Part shown: in pieces, positions 9,375 through 21,922 of the stretch | How the letters are laid out: every line of letters begins with the position of its first letter | Position numbering within the stretch: the first letter of the stretch is position 1 | Assembly (NCBI RefSeq): GCF_000516985.1 | Contig: NW_006917097.1 | Coordinates: 496,001 to 560,000 of the forward strand | DNA length: 64,000 nucleotides | Direction: 5' to 3' | Source of the DNA: Pestalotiopsis fici W106-1 | Taxonomy: Eukaryota > Ascomycota > Sordariomycetes > Amphisphaeriales > Sporocadaceae | Notes under the pieces: model-generated | Seen by the model: only the letters and a program-made list of their open reading frames with translations | Databases searched by the model: none | Told to the model about the DNA's origin: nothing | Position numbers and translations under genes: made by a program

Positions 9375-12034
9375 GGGAGCACTCCGTGATAAGCCAGACT
9401 GTTTGGTCAAGGAAGAGGGATTCAAGCGGCGGAAATGATTGATGTTTACACACGAAGAATGTGCCTTTGCTAGGTAGTCATTACCATGATATTCCCCTAA
9501 TAATACCACTCCTCTGTCATGCTCATGCATTCCATACTCAGGTTTCTTGTTGCTCAGCTTATTGCTCTAGCTGTAGGCTATCTTTCTATGTTGCGAACTG
9601 TGGTCTATTGATTTTCCCGGAAGCCAGATTGCATATTAGATGATGAAGGAGTGCGTGCTGGTACAAGGCGTATTTCACCCGTAAGCCTCAATTTGCCTCA
9701 TTACGGGAAGCGGCCCGTCACCTGGAGGTTGAGCGCACGTTGTCCCATGTATAGACAGACGCGGCTCGGTTACGATTGCGGTATTGCAGCGCTTGACATG
9801 GAAATAAAAGGTTCGGTCCAAGAAGCCGCCCATAGATAGTCACTGATGGCCGTCTTTCATGTTCGAGAAACGACTTCTGGCAGACATTGGGGTATTTGAT
9901 GGCGGCAATATGGCAAATGAGTCAATGATACCCCCAATTCTAGAAGACTGACGAACGAACGGTCCCATTTCGACCAGTTGCGCTAAACATGGCAGTTCGG
10001 CAAGGGCACCCCCACAAAGCTTGGCATTGCTTCTGAAACAACCCATCGGAATCCTTGTCAATCGGCTGCCTGGACACGGAAACATCCAGAGCGAGATGCG
10101 GTGCGCCTCTGTTCGTTTAAACTCAAAAGGACAAAGTTGTGATTATCTCACATCAGGGTAACCGTGGCGCCAGGCATATACTACTACTGTACATGTAGGA
10201 AGTACATGTAAAAATAGTATGCCTGGCTCATTCAATGCTGACATGCTCGGCTGAACTGACGCGACTCGTGGGAGACAAGCTTTTGGGGGGCTCTCCGGGG
10301 TCCCGGTTTCAGCGTGTTGAAGAACGAACCAGTAGTAGAGATGCAAATTTGGAGATCTTGGCGGTGCTATGAACCATCCATGGCAAAGGTGATGGCTAGG
10401 CGAGAGAGTAGTGTACAGATATGCCTCGAGAATGGACTCGCCCAACTCTAAATAGCATTACAAGACTCATCAGTCAAAGCAGCACGGCAGACCCAAGTGA
10501 CAGCGAGGCTGCATCTTCAAAGGCGACATGTGCTTGAGATCCGTTCATTTGCCTTTATCTAAAGCTGTCCATGCCGTGAGTCTCAAGATAACTTGAGGCT
10601 TTCCTGAGGCGTGAACTGTAAGAAATGCGCTCATAGCTGATCAACGGCTGTGGCTATGCAGATTTTCGGTACAATAATGACAAGGCTATGCTGAGAGATA
10701 TATTCGTACATCATCGGACAGAGGTGGGTGAGCACTTGAGGACGTAAGGGTTTACGTGGCCAGTGTGGACAACCTTCGACAGCTTGGCAGGGCCATGCGT
10801 GCGTATGGAGTATAGAGGATACATAGATACGGCCATGTAGGCAAGGTACGCGCAAGAGGTCACCGTGTGCTTCTACACTAATAATGCTCGTAGTAGTCTC
10901 TGCAGGATGCTGACCACAGAACCAATCCCACCAAAGCTTGATGTAGCATTTTTTGCGTACTCTGGCGAAGCCAGGCAAGGTCATTGGCGATCACTGATTG
11001 CGAATTTGAGGGCCGTGAGAGCCATGAGGTGATTGCTGGGCATTTGATTGGTGCGTCGAAATCAAGAAACGTAACCGGGGCAAAGGCAAGCGAAGAGCAG
11101 CGAGTACCCGTATCTACACTATTGACTACCTGCACTGGGGCAGTCGGCGGTCGGTCGTTGAACAAATTTGCTCTCATCTCACCTTATCTTTGCTTGCTCG
11201 GCTCCAGCCGTTGAAGAGGCACGGAGGCTTGAAGAGGCTTCATCTTGTTAGCGAGTGGGAAGAGAGTCTGACGCAAGCGTCTCAGTGGGGGCTTTTAGGC
11301 TAACGTAGGTCAGGTAGCTTGGGGACTGGACCCGCCGCCCTCGAGGATCCCAGCCAGCCTACAGGCTACGTACAGGCTACCTATGTAGTGCAGCATGCCC
11401 AGTAGGTACATAGTAATAAGATCCCTACTGGTACTTCTAGAAATCGGTTGCCAAGACTTGAGCCCTCCTAGATTTCCGTCCCTGGCATCCGCGTCGCATT
11501 TTCCTCATCCAAGACTTTTGGGTCGTGAACATCACGAACCTCTTTCACGACTACCTCGTTCCCTGACCTCGACCGGTAGCTTTTGGCCATTGGGTAGTCT
11601 TGCGGTGGGGAGGCGACTACCTACCAACGAGGCAATTTCGCAAAAAAGCTATCTCCATATAGCAATTAGCTTCTCCGACAAGAAAAAGAACACAATCACC
11701 CTTTTTTCGTTAAACTCCCTCCCTGGTTGGCATCTCCAATCCGCAAATCAGAGCTCCTGACCTTTTTGTCGCCTATATACTGTCGACCTTCCTACTCCAT
11801 CCTACGATCAGCATCTTCTACGTCAAACAATTAACAGCTCTTGCATATACCCTCTGAGCTCTCGGCAATTGCTCATGTCTACTACTGTTCTCTACTAGAG
11901 CTAGCATACCTACCCAGGTAGTTGTCGATTTCGCCATTCCTCAAGACGATTGACACCATTCTCGATTCCGCCGCATTTCCGCCTCTCTCGAATCGCAGGC
12001 TTGCAATACCGCTTAAGGAGGGCCCGCCGCCAAA
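9375..12034. other. Long intergenic region upstream of GT32 gene
   Basis: 2.66 kb without a supportable gene; frames of 81-121 codons on both strands lack motifs and coding bias. From about 11290 onward the sequence has repeated TAGGTA/TACCTA-type words and CT-rich leader sequence, which fits a long promoter and 5'UTR for the gene at 12035. Confidence 0.55.
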
Positions 12035-13182
12035 ATGCTGTCCTTCAAAAGGGCCATTCTCTTTGCCGCCTTCTTCCTCACAGCTTTCATATTGCTCCGG
12101 CAATCGCACGGCTCGACCGCAAGCGACGAACAAATAGCAGCACCGTCGAAAAAGGACTCGCCCTCGACCTCCGATCATGCCGCCGCTGCATTGAAGCAAG
12201 ATGATAGGCATGTTCCTGCCCAGAAGGCTCTCCAGGACATGTCCAAGATGTCATTGTACGATAAGCTGGCATACCAGTACCCCTACGATGTCGAAAGCAA
12301 GTTTCCAGCGTACATATGGCAGACTTGGAAGTACACTCCCGCCGAAGGCAAGTTCCATTTCCGTGAGCAGGAAGCGTCATGGACAAATTTGCACCCGGGT
12401 TTTGTGCACGAGGTCATCACGGATGCTGTTGCGGCGCAATTGTTGCGCGTTCTCTACGCCGCCGTCCCCGAAGTCCTCAAAGCCTACCATGCGCTACCAG
12501 AACCCGTCCTCAAGGCCGACTTTTTCCGGTATCTCATTCTGTTCGCAAGAGGAGGAATCTACTCAGACATTGACACAAGCGCCCTGAAAAGCGCGTTGGA
12601 ATGGATACCCGACTCAGTGCCAAAGGAAAGCGTTGGTCTCGTCGTCGGTATCGAGGCTGATCCTGACCGCCCTGATTGGGCAGAGTGGTACAGCAGGCGC
12701 ATCCAGTTCTGCCAGTGGACGATTCAATCCAAGCCAGGCCACCCTGTGCTTCGGGACATTATCATGCGCATCACAAAGGAGACACTGAAAAGACAGGAGG
12801 AGGGCGTGTTCATCACCAAGAAGAAGAGTATTGTCGAATTTACAGGACCGGCCGTATTCACGGATACAGTATTTGACTACTTTAATGACGATCGCTTCTT
12901 TGATATGAGCCAAAGTCAGGGCAATATCACATGGGCAAATTTCACTGGAATGGAGACCCCCAAGAAAGTTGGCGACGTCGTGGTCCTTCCAATTACCAGT
13001 TTCTCGCCTGGTGTTCAACAAATGGGAGCAAAGGATATCAATGACCCTATGGCCTTTGTACATCACAGGTTTGAAGGTGAATTCGCCCAGAATACCACCC
13101 AAACATTATTGACCATCTCACTAACTTTGCCATTGTAGGAACCTGGAAGCCCGAGAACGAACGCCATATTGGCGGAAGCTAG
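12035..13182 (+). CDS. GT32 glycosyltransferase (Och1-like alpha-mannosyltransferase), type II membrane protein
   Basis: Exons 12035..13076 and 13139..13182 encode 361 residues. The 62-nt intron (GTGAAT..GTAG, branch CTAAC) sits near the end. Without splicing the protein would run into a foreign tail; with it the C-terminus becomes FEGTWKPENERHIGGS, the expected ending of this family. A signal anchor lies at about 6-22 after a short basic cytoplasmic tail. The GT32 core follows: IWQTWK at about 94-99, then FFRYLILFARGGIYSDIDT at about 163-181 with the metal-binding DID at 178-180. Members transfer mannose or other hexoses from nucleotide sugars to N-glycans or lipids in the Golgi. The start context GCCAAAATGC is strong. 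Donor sugar and linkage cannot be read from sequence. Confidence 0.93.
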
Positions 13183-14392
13183 AACCTTTTGATCGCACCG
13201 TTTTGAAAACAAAATCATCGTTCGCTTTGATGTATTATTTCCCCGACCTGGGGTTTCTCCTATATGCAACCGCTTGGGTTAGGAAGCGGAGCGGGATTGA
13301 GAGAACGGTTGCACGTTGTCAGGAATTCATGTTGGCATGATATACAATGTAACACGGACTACATCCGGAATCGTCTTGACGGGCACACGCACGAGGGACG
13401 GTTTTATACCCTACATACTGCATAGAGCATGGCGTTTTGGTAAGAGGAAATTTGAATGTTCCGGGAATTGCTGAAATCTCAGCTTCCTGCTATTATCAGC
13501 AAATGCGTCTTGGTCCAATGCCAGGTTATGAAGTGTAGCATACCCCTGTTTTACCAAACCATCGCGACTTTGGTAGAGGATGATAAATTCCCTCCATACC
13601 AACTAGACGCCCAGCGGGCCAATGGTCTTACGGAAACTTTGAGGCGAAGCCTGAAAATGTAAGCCTTCAAGCGTTAGCCAGTCGTGTCCCATTATAGATA
13701 CGATCGGGTCGCGCACTTGAATCACACTGACTTGACCACTGCTCGGAAAGTTCATGACCTCTGATTTTAGCAGCACAGGGTCAGCTCCAACGTGGATGGA
13801 TACATCTTCAGTTCGCAATGATCACGAATAGCACATATTAGTCCGGAGTGCAAGGTTATGTCCTTCTTGGCATAAGCACTTATTATCCAGGCCACTCAAG
13901 AACATATCCACCTAGCACTATTCCGTATAACCAGCACCTACCCCACATTCTCTACCCCAGGATCTGACATCCATTTCTAGCCGCTGCGGGCTCTCCATTA
14001 GCCAATGTTTTCCGGACGGTATTGTTTCTGTTTTTGGTTCTGCTGTCGCTGTCATTTTGTCCTTCGTTCAATTCCAATTTTGAGCCTCGATCACAGGTTT
14101 AAGCATCGTCTGTACACTGCTCCGTTGATGACCGATGAAGGGAATGAATACTCCTGAGTTGCATCTATAAAACCCACAATTACGTCTCGGTCCACCAACC
14201 CCGCTTGTTATGAGACAAGTCACGAGAGAGGGGGGTTGGCCGCTTATACGTCTTTGCGTTGTCTTGGAGCTGTGAAGTGAAAGGGGGGAAACATCTCGGG
14301 GAGAGAGGGAGAGAGAGAGATTGACCAGGGAATCTTGACAGTAAAGAAAGAAAAAAAACTTGGTTGGATTTTTGTTCGCGGCAAAAGCGATC
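13183..14392. other. Intergenic upstream of acyl-CoA synthetase
   Basis: No supported gene. A low-complexity GA run at about 14297-14321 and A-rich stretches just before 14360 lie in the probable promoter or leader of the acyl-CoA synthetase. Confidence 0.55.
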
Positions 14393-16656
14393 ATGATAGC
14401 AGGGAGGCGTTTTGGGAGGCAGGCCATGGCTTGTCGTGGGATCCGGAGACCAGGCGTCAGCATTCGGGTTTTGCAAAGATTCTTTGCAACTTCGAAGTTG
14501 GATCCATCCGGCCTGAGTTATGCAGAAGGGCCAAGTGAGGTGAGCTAATATTTCCATCATGTCTCTTGTTGTCCCCATAGGTTCCGCATCTCCATGAGGC
14601 ATTGTCGACTTGCTTGGAAGCGAGCAAGGGAGAACATGGGAGGCGACGATCATGGCTTTCCAGATCTTCTCGATCGATCGAGATGGTCACTGAAAGCCAA
14701 GAACAATTCCCAAAGTTTGAGTTGGCTTTTGAAACTACAGCTTGTGTTTTCGGGTTGCGTTTTCTCTTCGTCCTTTCTTCACTTGGAACTTCTCGACTAC
14801 CTTACACATGCTATGGTATTACTTGACTGATTCAAATTAAGCCCTCACTACTACGGTGTACCATACCGGAACACTTTTCAAAAATAGTGTCAGAATATGG
14901 TGATAGACCTGCGGTATTATTCCGGTCACCCACGATATATTCTCTGCTGCCCTCTGTTCCTACTGGCCAAATTACCGCACCGAAAACAACAACGCTGACC
15001 TATGACGCACTGGATACACTTTCAAACACAATCGCAAGCTCTTTACGATCTCTGGGAGTCAAAAAGGGCGATCGTGTAGCTGTGAGTCTGGGAAACGTCA
15101 CTGAAAATGCCGCCTTGACGTATGCCATTTTCAAGCTTGGGGCGATTCTGGTGCCTCTCAACCCGACCTTCAACGCACAGCAACTGGTTGCGGCACTTGA
15201 TCATCTCAGCGCCGAGATTCTCATCATTGGCGCCGTTACAGATCTTCCATACAAACCATGTAGGGGTCGCAGCAATCTCCCTCTCTTGCAGTCATTTCTA
15301 CCCAACTTGAAAGGCAAGATCGAGTCTTCCGAGGTTCCCAGTCTGAAGCGTGTCGTGATGGTGGACAATACGTCTTTCCACGATCAGGTGGATTTTCCCG
15401 TTCAAGAGTTCCGAGCTCTGACCCCATTTTCGCAACTGCTCGACGGATCGCCTCGATCACTCACGCCTGACTCACCTTTGTCAGCCGATGAGACCATCAA
15501 TATCCAGTTCACAAGCGGGACAACCTCGCTCCCCAAGGCGGCCATGCTGTCTCATACTAACATCTTGAACAACGGCCACTTTATAGCGAAACGCATGGGT
15601 CTTGTACCCGAGGATTTTATCACCTGTCCGGCCCCCTTATTCCACTGCTTCGGCTCAGTACTGGGGATCATGGCAACAGCTACTACTGGCGCGGCTCTCT
15701 GTTTTCCATCGCCAGCGTTCGACCCAGCTGCTAGTCTACACATGGTTGCCGAGCAACACGCAACTGGTCTCTATGGCGTTGCGACCATGTTCGTTGCCGA
15801 GCTCGAGCTGCTTTCCAATCCGGCATTTTCCGCCAAATTACCAGAGGGGGCCTTTAGCAAGCTGAGGAAGGGCATCGCCGCGGGTAGTTCGGTACCCGAG
15901 TCGCTCATGCGCCGCTTATTCAAAACGGTTGGTCTACAGGATCTGGTCATTTGTTATGGGCAGACGGAGACGAGCCCCGTCTCCCTCATGACGGCCCCCG
16001 ACGACCCGCTGGAGAAGAGGACAGGAACCGTAGGCCGAGCCATGCCGCACACGGCCGTCAAGGTCATCGACCCCCTCGACCGCACGCGGGTTTTGCCCCT
16101 GGGCGAGCGAGGCGAGCTGGCCTCTTCGGGCTACCTCGTCATGAAGGGATACTACAACGACGAGGCGCGGACGGCCGAGGACCGCATCGCTGACCCAGAC
16201 GACGGCGGCCGCGTATGGATGTACTCGGGCGACGAGGCGCGGATGGACGACCAGGGCTACGTCGAGATCACGGGCCGCATCAAGGACCTCATCATCCGCG
16301 GCGGCGAGAATATCCACCCGCTCGAGGTGGAGAACTGCATCTTTCAGTGTCCTGGCGTCCAGGAGGTCAGCGTCGTCGGCGTGCCCGACGACAAGTACGG
16401 GGAGTCGGTGGGCGCCTTTGTGGTACCGGCCCAGGGCTGCGCGACGATATCGGACGCTGATCCGTCTTCTGGAGGAAGCGGCGGCAATGAATTGCGTGAA
16501 GAGGACATTAGGCGCTGGGTCAAGGAGAAGCTCAGTGGCCACCTCGTGCCCAAGCACATTTGGTGGATTGATGAATACCCCAAAACGGCCAGCGGAAAGA
16601 TTCAAAAGTACAAACTCAGAGATATGGCTGCTGACCTTCTCAAGAAGGAACAATAG
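14393..16656 (+). CDS. Acyl-CoA synthetase/AMP-dependent ligase, probably mitochondrial (ACSF2-like)
   Basis: Proposed exons are 14393..14539 and 14842..16656, encoding 653 residues. The body is certain. It has the P-loop TSGTTSLPKAAMLSH, the YGQTETSP adenylate motif, YSGDEARMDDQGY, the hinge GRIKDLIIRGGENIHP, and the C-terminal catalytic PKTASGKIQK. The enzyme activates a fatty or short/medium-chain acid to acyl-AMP and then acyl-CoA. The 3' exon opens without an ATG at PSLLRCTIPEHF. The upstream exon reads MIAGRRFGRQAMACRG and continues Arg-rich and acid-free to about residue 40, a classic mitochondrial presequence, before SYAEGPSE; joining the two gives the family's usual N-terminus. The cost is a 302-nt first intron, long for this genome; a short 14540..14589 intron plus a cryptic exon is the alternative. 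Confidence 0.88.
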
Positions 16657-18453
16657 AGAGTTTATGTATGGATATTTAAGGCTTGTTGGGATGGTTTTCT
16701 CTGTTTTTGTTATTACTTGGCCATGGTTTATTTTGGAATGTATCTTGAAGCCTGCTGTCCAAATCATCTCACTAAAGCTATCTAGGTAGTTTTCAGAGTA
16801 TCCCATATAGGTATAAGAAGATAGTTCTTCAATTTCCATCAGATATTGACAGCAAGACAAATCTCTATCTTTAATAAGCTATGGAAATGGCCTAGCCAAG
16901 CCCATATACTCGTAAACCTGGATGGCAACCGAAGATTCATCCGACGCTTAGTAGGAACCACAAGATCTTCCGCGAATCTTCTGGTCAATATTTGAAGAGA
17001 AATGTAGAGTGCAGCATGTGGATAATGGTCCTGAAACCTTTGCATCCGGATATCAACTCGCTGAACCCCTCCTTGTCGATCATCTAGTTATGAGGTCGAC
17101 GAACATATCTATATTCCTTGATTACCAACACAGAAACACCCTACTCCCAAGCTTCCGACACCAAGGTGCTGTGGGTTCTCCTGCGGGATCGTGCGCTCCC
17201 GAAATCGACGGCAATCGTTGGGGCCGGGCCAAGTTGATACACCTATATAGCACCGCGAGTTGGTGTAGACGAGCGATGCTACTGCTACTTAACTATTTCC
17301 GTAGATGACCATAGTCATCCCATTGACGTGGTACATCTGGGTCCCTTGCATGCAGTGCGGAATTATCGACGCAATTATATCCTTGTCACCTGGCGACTGT
17401 GAAGAGAAAGGTCCATAAAGTGCCCGTCAACCCCGTGTCGATCTGTAGGATAAGTTGCTGCGCCAGTACAAAATGGAAATAAACCGCGGGAAGTTCAGGT
17501 GCTTTCGGGGGTTTCAGGCGACGGACACTTATTTTCTTTGGTCAAACTTTACTGCTATGGGAAAACGTCTACTCATATCGAGTAACCCAGTGGGCATTCT
17601 TGTTATTTGTTGGTGCCTTAACTAGCACTAGCAGTTGATCTGGCTTACCATCGTCGCCTTTTGTCCAACTTGGTTCAGCCCTTTAGCCCACATTCCATTC
17701 TCCCCGGGAACTAAAATACAGGCCGGGACGGCTGGGCACGAGACGAATTCGCGCACAGATGATTGCCAGGCCTTCTTAGGTGCATGTATGATGCCAGTAG
17801 CCAAATGACGCTCACGCGACTTTTTGTCAGTGCCGCGCTCTCCGACAAGGGGCGAACCCGATGGGGGTTGGAAATTCCTCCGCGGAGTCTCTCTGTTCCA
17901 CGAGTATGAAGGGATGAAGAATAATTCAAGAGCATCAATTATGCTTGGTGTTCCTTTTCCAGCTTGAATACCTACCTATATCTACTTACTATTACCTCAC
18001 CACCTAGCCTTAGCAGTCGCACTAAGGTAGGAACAGCGAGCTTCAGCTACTGCCCTACTCCATAGTAAGGTTTAGGGGAATAGACCCGTAGAGTCGATCG
18101 GTAGGTCAGCTAACTAAATAGAGCAAATACTCCGGCCATCTCAAGTGTTCTTTTTGAGAGCTGCAGCTTATTTACTCGCTTTTACAGACACGAGAGTTTG
18201 AAGCTCAGTTGTTGCTCCAATTCTGGTTCCATAAGCACCTGTGGCGTCGTGGAGACTACCAAGGTACCATATGATCTCATCCAACGTACCCGTTTTCTTC
18301 ATCTTGTTCATCATCCTCCCATCCGAGTCTTGCAGTCTCACATTTGTTAGTTGTCTTTACATTTCGCGATGCTGTTGTCTCGCCCTCGCCAGTATATTGT
18401 TGCTCAAATGCGGCCTTTGAGCACGGGAGGGTTCTGATGATATTCAACTAAAC
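16657..18453. other. Intergenic upstream of rhodopsin-like gene
   Basis: 1.8 kb without a supportable gene; only short overlapping frames. From about 17960 to 18110 TAGGTA/TACCTA-like words recur, as in other promoter stretches of this window. Confidence 0.55.
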
Positions 18454-19709
18454 ATGGTGATCGATGCCGATGCCCGGTGGGTTTCCAGTCTAAACGGCCC
18501 TGGGCTGGCAGTTGTTCTATCCTCCAGCATCTTGGGAGGTGTGTCGTCGATCATTGTCATCCTGAGGTTCTACCTCCGATACAAGGAAAGGTCATTTGGT
18601 TGGGACGACAGCTTGATTGCCATTGGCTTGGTACGACACTCTGCCTAACAAGTAGACTTTGGCAGAAATATACTAATGGTTAAACAGGTCTTGTTCTTGG
18701 TCAATGTTGCCCTCGCGTGCGTTGGCGCATACCGTGGTATCGGTACAAATAACACAGATCTCAACGCCTTCTTGAAAGTCCAGTCCATCGGTTATTTTGT
18801 AGTTGGAATGATGGTTTACTTTCATGCTCTCCTATTCATAAAGTGTTCGGTTTGCACTACGCTGTACCGAATCGCGAATCCCAACAAAGTCTACCGAATC
18901 GCGATATGGTCTCTATTCGCCATTGTCATTGCAAACTACCTCACTACTTTTATTGGCGTGTTGACCCTGTGTCATCCATTGTCAGGCAGACCAGGCGCAA
19001 AAACGTACCGGGAAGGCAGCTTTGTTTGCTCGGGCTTGGATGCCATGATTGGATTGTTATACACATCTACTGCCTGCTCCATTGCAACCGACCTTGCTTG
19101 CGCAGTGCTGCCAGGCATCGTATTGTGGCGGACCGAGGCGAAAATGAAGACCAAAATCTGGGGCACCTTGTTGCTTTCTGTCAGTTCTTTGTGAGTTGTC
19201 TACCATCGGACGAGAACAATCTTCTGTGCTATATAAAGACTAATAAGACATTATCCAGGGCCTCGATTACCACGGTTATCCGAATCCCATACATCAAATG
19301 TTACTACAACCCAAGCGACAATCTCGCTGCACATGTTGCGAATATTGTCCTCTGGTCCAACGTCGAGTCAGCAGTCGGTATTATTGCTGGCTCAACCCCC
19401 TCATTGCGCCGCTTCATATGGAATAAAGTCAAGCAATCTTCCGGGAAGAAACAACCGCCGCTGGCTCTTGTAACCTTGAGGACATTACCACTTCCTCGCC
19501 GGATACCACGGAGCCTGGCTGTCATCACACCCATTACGGAGAGATGCCTTTCTGTCGCTACTTCACACGCACTTGGGGACAGCGACTGGAGGAGGCTCAA
19601 AGATGAGTCTGACCACGAAGAGAGCGATGGGGGCATCAAGGCCGAGTACCCGTTTGTGGTTGAATCGCCTCATTCTCCAAGCTCGCCATCCCTGAAGTCT
19701 GAAGTCTGA
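18454..19709 (+). CDS. Fungal rhodopsin-domain integral membrane protein (PTH11/SAT4-like)
   Basis: Three exons, 18454..18630, 18688..19190 and 19259..19709, encode 376 residues. The introns are 57 nt (branch ACTAA) and 68 nt (GTGAGT donor, branch CTAAT) and both keep the frame. Seven hydrophobic segments can be picked out: about 15-38, 47-75, 92-120, 126-150, 165-195, 208-235 and 245-270. The family signature RFYLRYKERSFGWDD lies between helices 1 and 2, and Cys residues occur in the extracellular loops. The last ~100 residues form a charged, Ser-rich cytosolic tail. Proteins of this family are proposed membrane sensors, some needed for surface recognition, but ligands are mostly unknown. 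A second member lies at 52583-53888. Confidence 0.9.
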
Positions 19710-20129
19710 AGTTGAACTCTCACTGTCATAGCCCATTCTTTTCTTTATGAATGTCATAGTTCTTTCTCAAAGGATACCCAAATTCAAGTTTCACGTTTCA
19801 CGCTGTATAGATATGTTGAAATCAATGTCAAACATCATGATTTTGAAATGTTCATTTCCCAAAAATGAAATTACACAAAACAACTTCAGATTGCAACAGA
19901 AATAAATGTGTCATGCTCAATACGCCGGGTTGAATGGCGACCTTGATATAGGGAAGAGCGACAGGTCGCGGACAGGCCTTTTCGGGCAAAATCATAGCAC
20001 AAGTAATCTTCCCACTCTGCATGCAGGTGCATCTCTACCATATCACCCAAGGGCCTCCATTCGCAAGAAGAAGGAAAAAAAAGATAGAAAAAGATTGTGC
20101 AGCTCCAAAGCTGGCAAAAGAGAAAGGTC
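19710..20129. other. Intergenic
   Basis: A-rich 3' flank of the rhodopsin-like gene and flank of the tRNA. No gene seen. Confidence 0.6.
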
Positions 20130-20215
20130 CTCCACCAGACAGGGTCGAACTGTCAGCCTCCAGATTGCTCAAAGTGATAACAGTCTGACGCGCTAGCCAA
20201 TTGCGCCATGGTGGA
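20130..20215 (-). tRNA. tRNA-Asn(GTT) with a 12-nt intron
   Basis: On the minus strand a complete cloverleaf can be drawn. The acceptor TCCACCA pairs fully with TGGTGGA (discriminator G), the D stem GCGC/GCGC encloses an AATTGGCTA loop, and the anticodon stem is TCAGA/TCTGG with loop CTGTTA-A. The T stem GACAG/CTGTC has loop TTCGACC. The anticodon GTT reads Asn codons. A 12-nt insertion (plus-strand 20166..20177) lies directly after position 37, the canonical site of nuclear tRNA introns. The mature molecule would be 74 nt before CCA addition. Confidence 0.93.
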
Positions 20216-21922
20216 ACCGTGCTTGTGATGTCTTTCTTGGTGCGTAATCGCCATTCTCATCGTTACCTTCCCCCGAGTGGGCATCGACCCGCTGATCTTC
20301 CACGATCAAAAATTTGCTCTCTCCATCTGCCTATTGTCGACCACCTCAGTGCCAGATCTTCGAAGATGGCTTTGACGAATTGTGCTCAGAATATGAATTG
20401 TGGCCCTCGACTCGCAATTCTATACGAATGATGGTATGCTCTGACGCTAGTCCTCGAAACACCATCTGCATCCCAATGTAGTATATGACAAGTCATGACT
20501 TTGCTCAAAAAAAGAAAAAAAAAAGGTGGCAAGGCTGGGCTTTCTTATTCTGTTTCAGCTTCCATAAGCGGGGACGGAGTTATTTCTGCCAATTCTTACT
20601 TGCACGATATCATATTGTGCAACAATATCATCAACTTTGCAGTCAAACACTGCATTTGTAAAGACTCACCATGAAACATGGAACCCCATGTTCTGGAGAC
20701 GTGCCATGGACATCACATCTAGTCTCCGTGCGGTAGATTGGGGCTCAAGCCTCTCACCCGGATGCACCATCGCTTTTCTATGCTTCAATGCACATCCAAA
20801 TATTCGTCCCATATATACACAACCCATATCATTCGAGAGCAGGTATTTTCCTATAGATCAGATAGTAACCTGGCGCAAACATAAACTTTTTTGGCGGCGG
20901 GTGGAGTCACTACTCGCGGCGACCATCGTAAAAGGGCACTTCCGGCGATGGCGGGTTCACCGAAATTAAGGATTTGAACGGCCAACACGATAAGCGTAGC
21001 GTTCTTCACCAGCAAAAACGTCCCGTCACTAAAAAGATCATAAAACACAACTAACATCTTGTTACGCGGCCTGACTTTGAAAGTTCTTGATCATTAGCAG
21101 TAACACGGCTCACTTTTGGATCTGATGATGTGGTGAAGAGGAGCAAAGATGCTTGGCCGCCTGTGTAGCAGCGATATGAAGAAAAGTCCTCGGCTGTGGT
21201 ACCGATCTGCAATCGTGAAAATGTGGACACCCAGTTCCATTCCAGCGCAAATTCACGAATCAGCTCCCAGGTCACTTGGACCACAGCACGTGTCTTGCCA
21301 ATCTTCGAATCGCAGATCAGGAACCCGCAGCGCAATATTATCGCCATGATTAGGATACCGAAAACAAGATGTCAATTATCAAGATTGCACCCGTGATCGG
21401 CGAGTTACATCGGCCGGTGCTGAGCCACCGAAACCCGCAGAGCCCCTGCAACCACTGCTCGTGGGCAAATGGCGGCTACGCGATTGGACAGAGGTACAGG
21501 CTCCTCTGGCTGCCCTTGGGGGCTCCGAATGCGAATCTGACAGTCTCGTCGGAAAGAGCTTGGGGAAAACGGAAACTAGCTCGCGACTAAGAGAATTAAG
21601 CTGGCATCCGGCATTGATGACACTCTGGGATGTTTGGTAATTGCCCAGAGGTCCTTTCCCTTCAGTACGCGCGTGGGTACCATATTCGTGCTGCCTCGGT
21701 CGTTTCGCTTTATAGATGGGGAGAGCAAAGAAAGCTGGATAAAATACCATCTCCAAAAGCATGTGCTTGGGTATCATCAGGAAAACTAATTGTGGACCCA
21801 GATACACACAGAGGACGACCATATTTTAAGCTCAAAGCCGCAGGAATATCGATCACAAATACTGTCGACCTCTCTTCTCTGAGCTGTGAGCAAGTCTAGT
21901 AAACAAGCACCCGTGGCCAAGG
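20216..21922. other. Intergenic upstream of acid phosphatase
   Basis: 1.7 kb without a supportable gene; the longest frame (147 codons, minus, about 21379-21822) lacks motifs and overlaps other frames. An A-rich run lies near 20508-20525. Short GTGGTAC-type words occur but no array. Confidence 0.55.

Noticed and set aside
15934..16860. 308-codon minus-strand open frame
   Set aside because: It is antisense to the acyl-CoA synthetase core motifs and shows no independent similarity.
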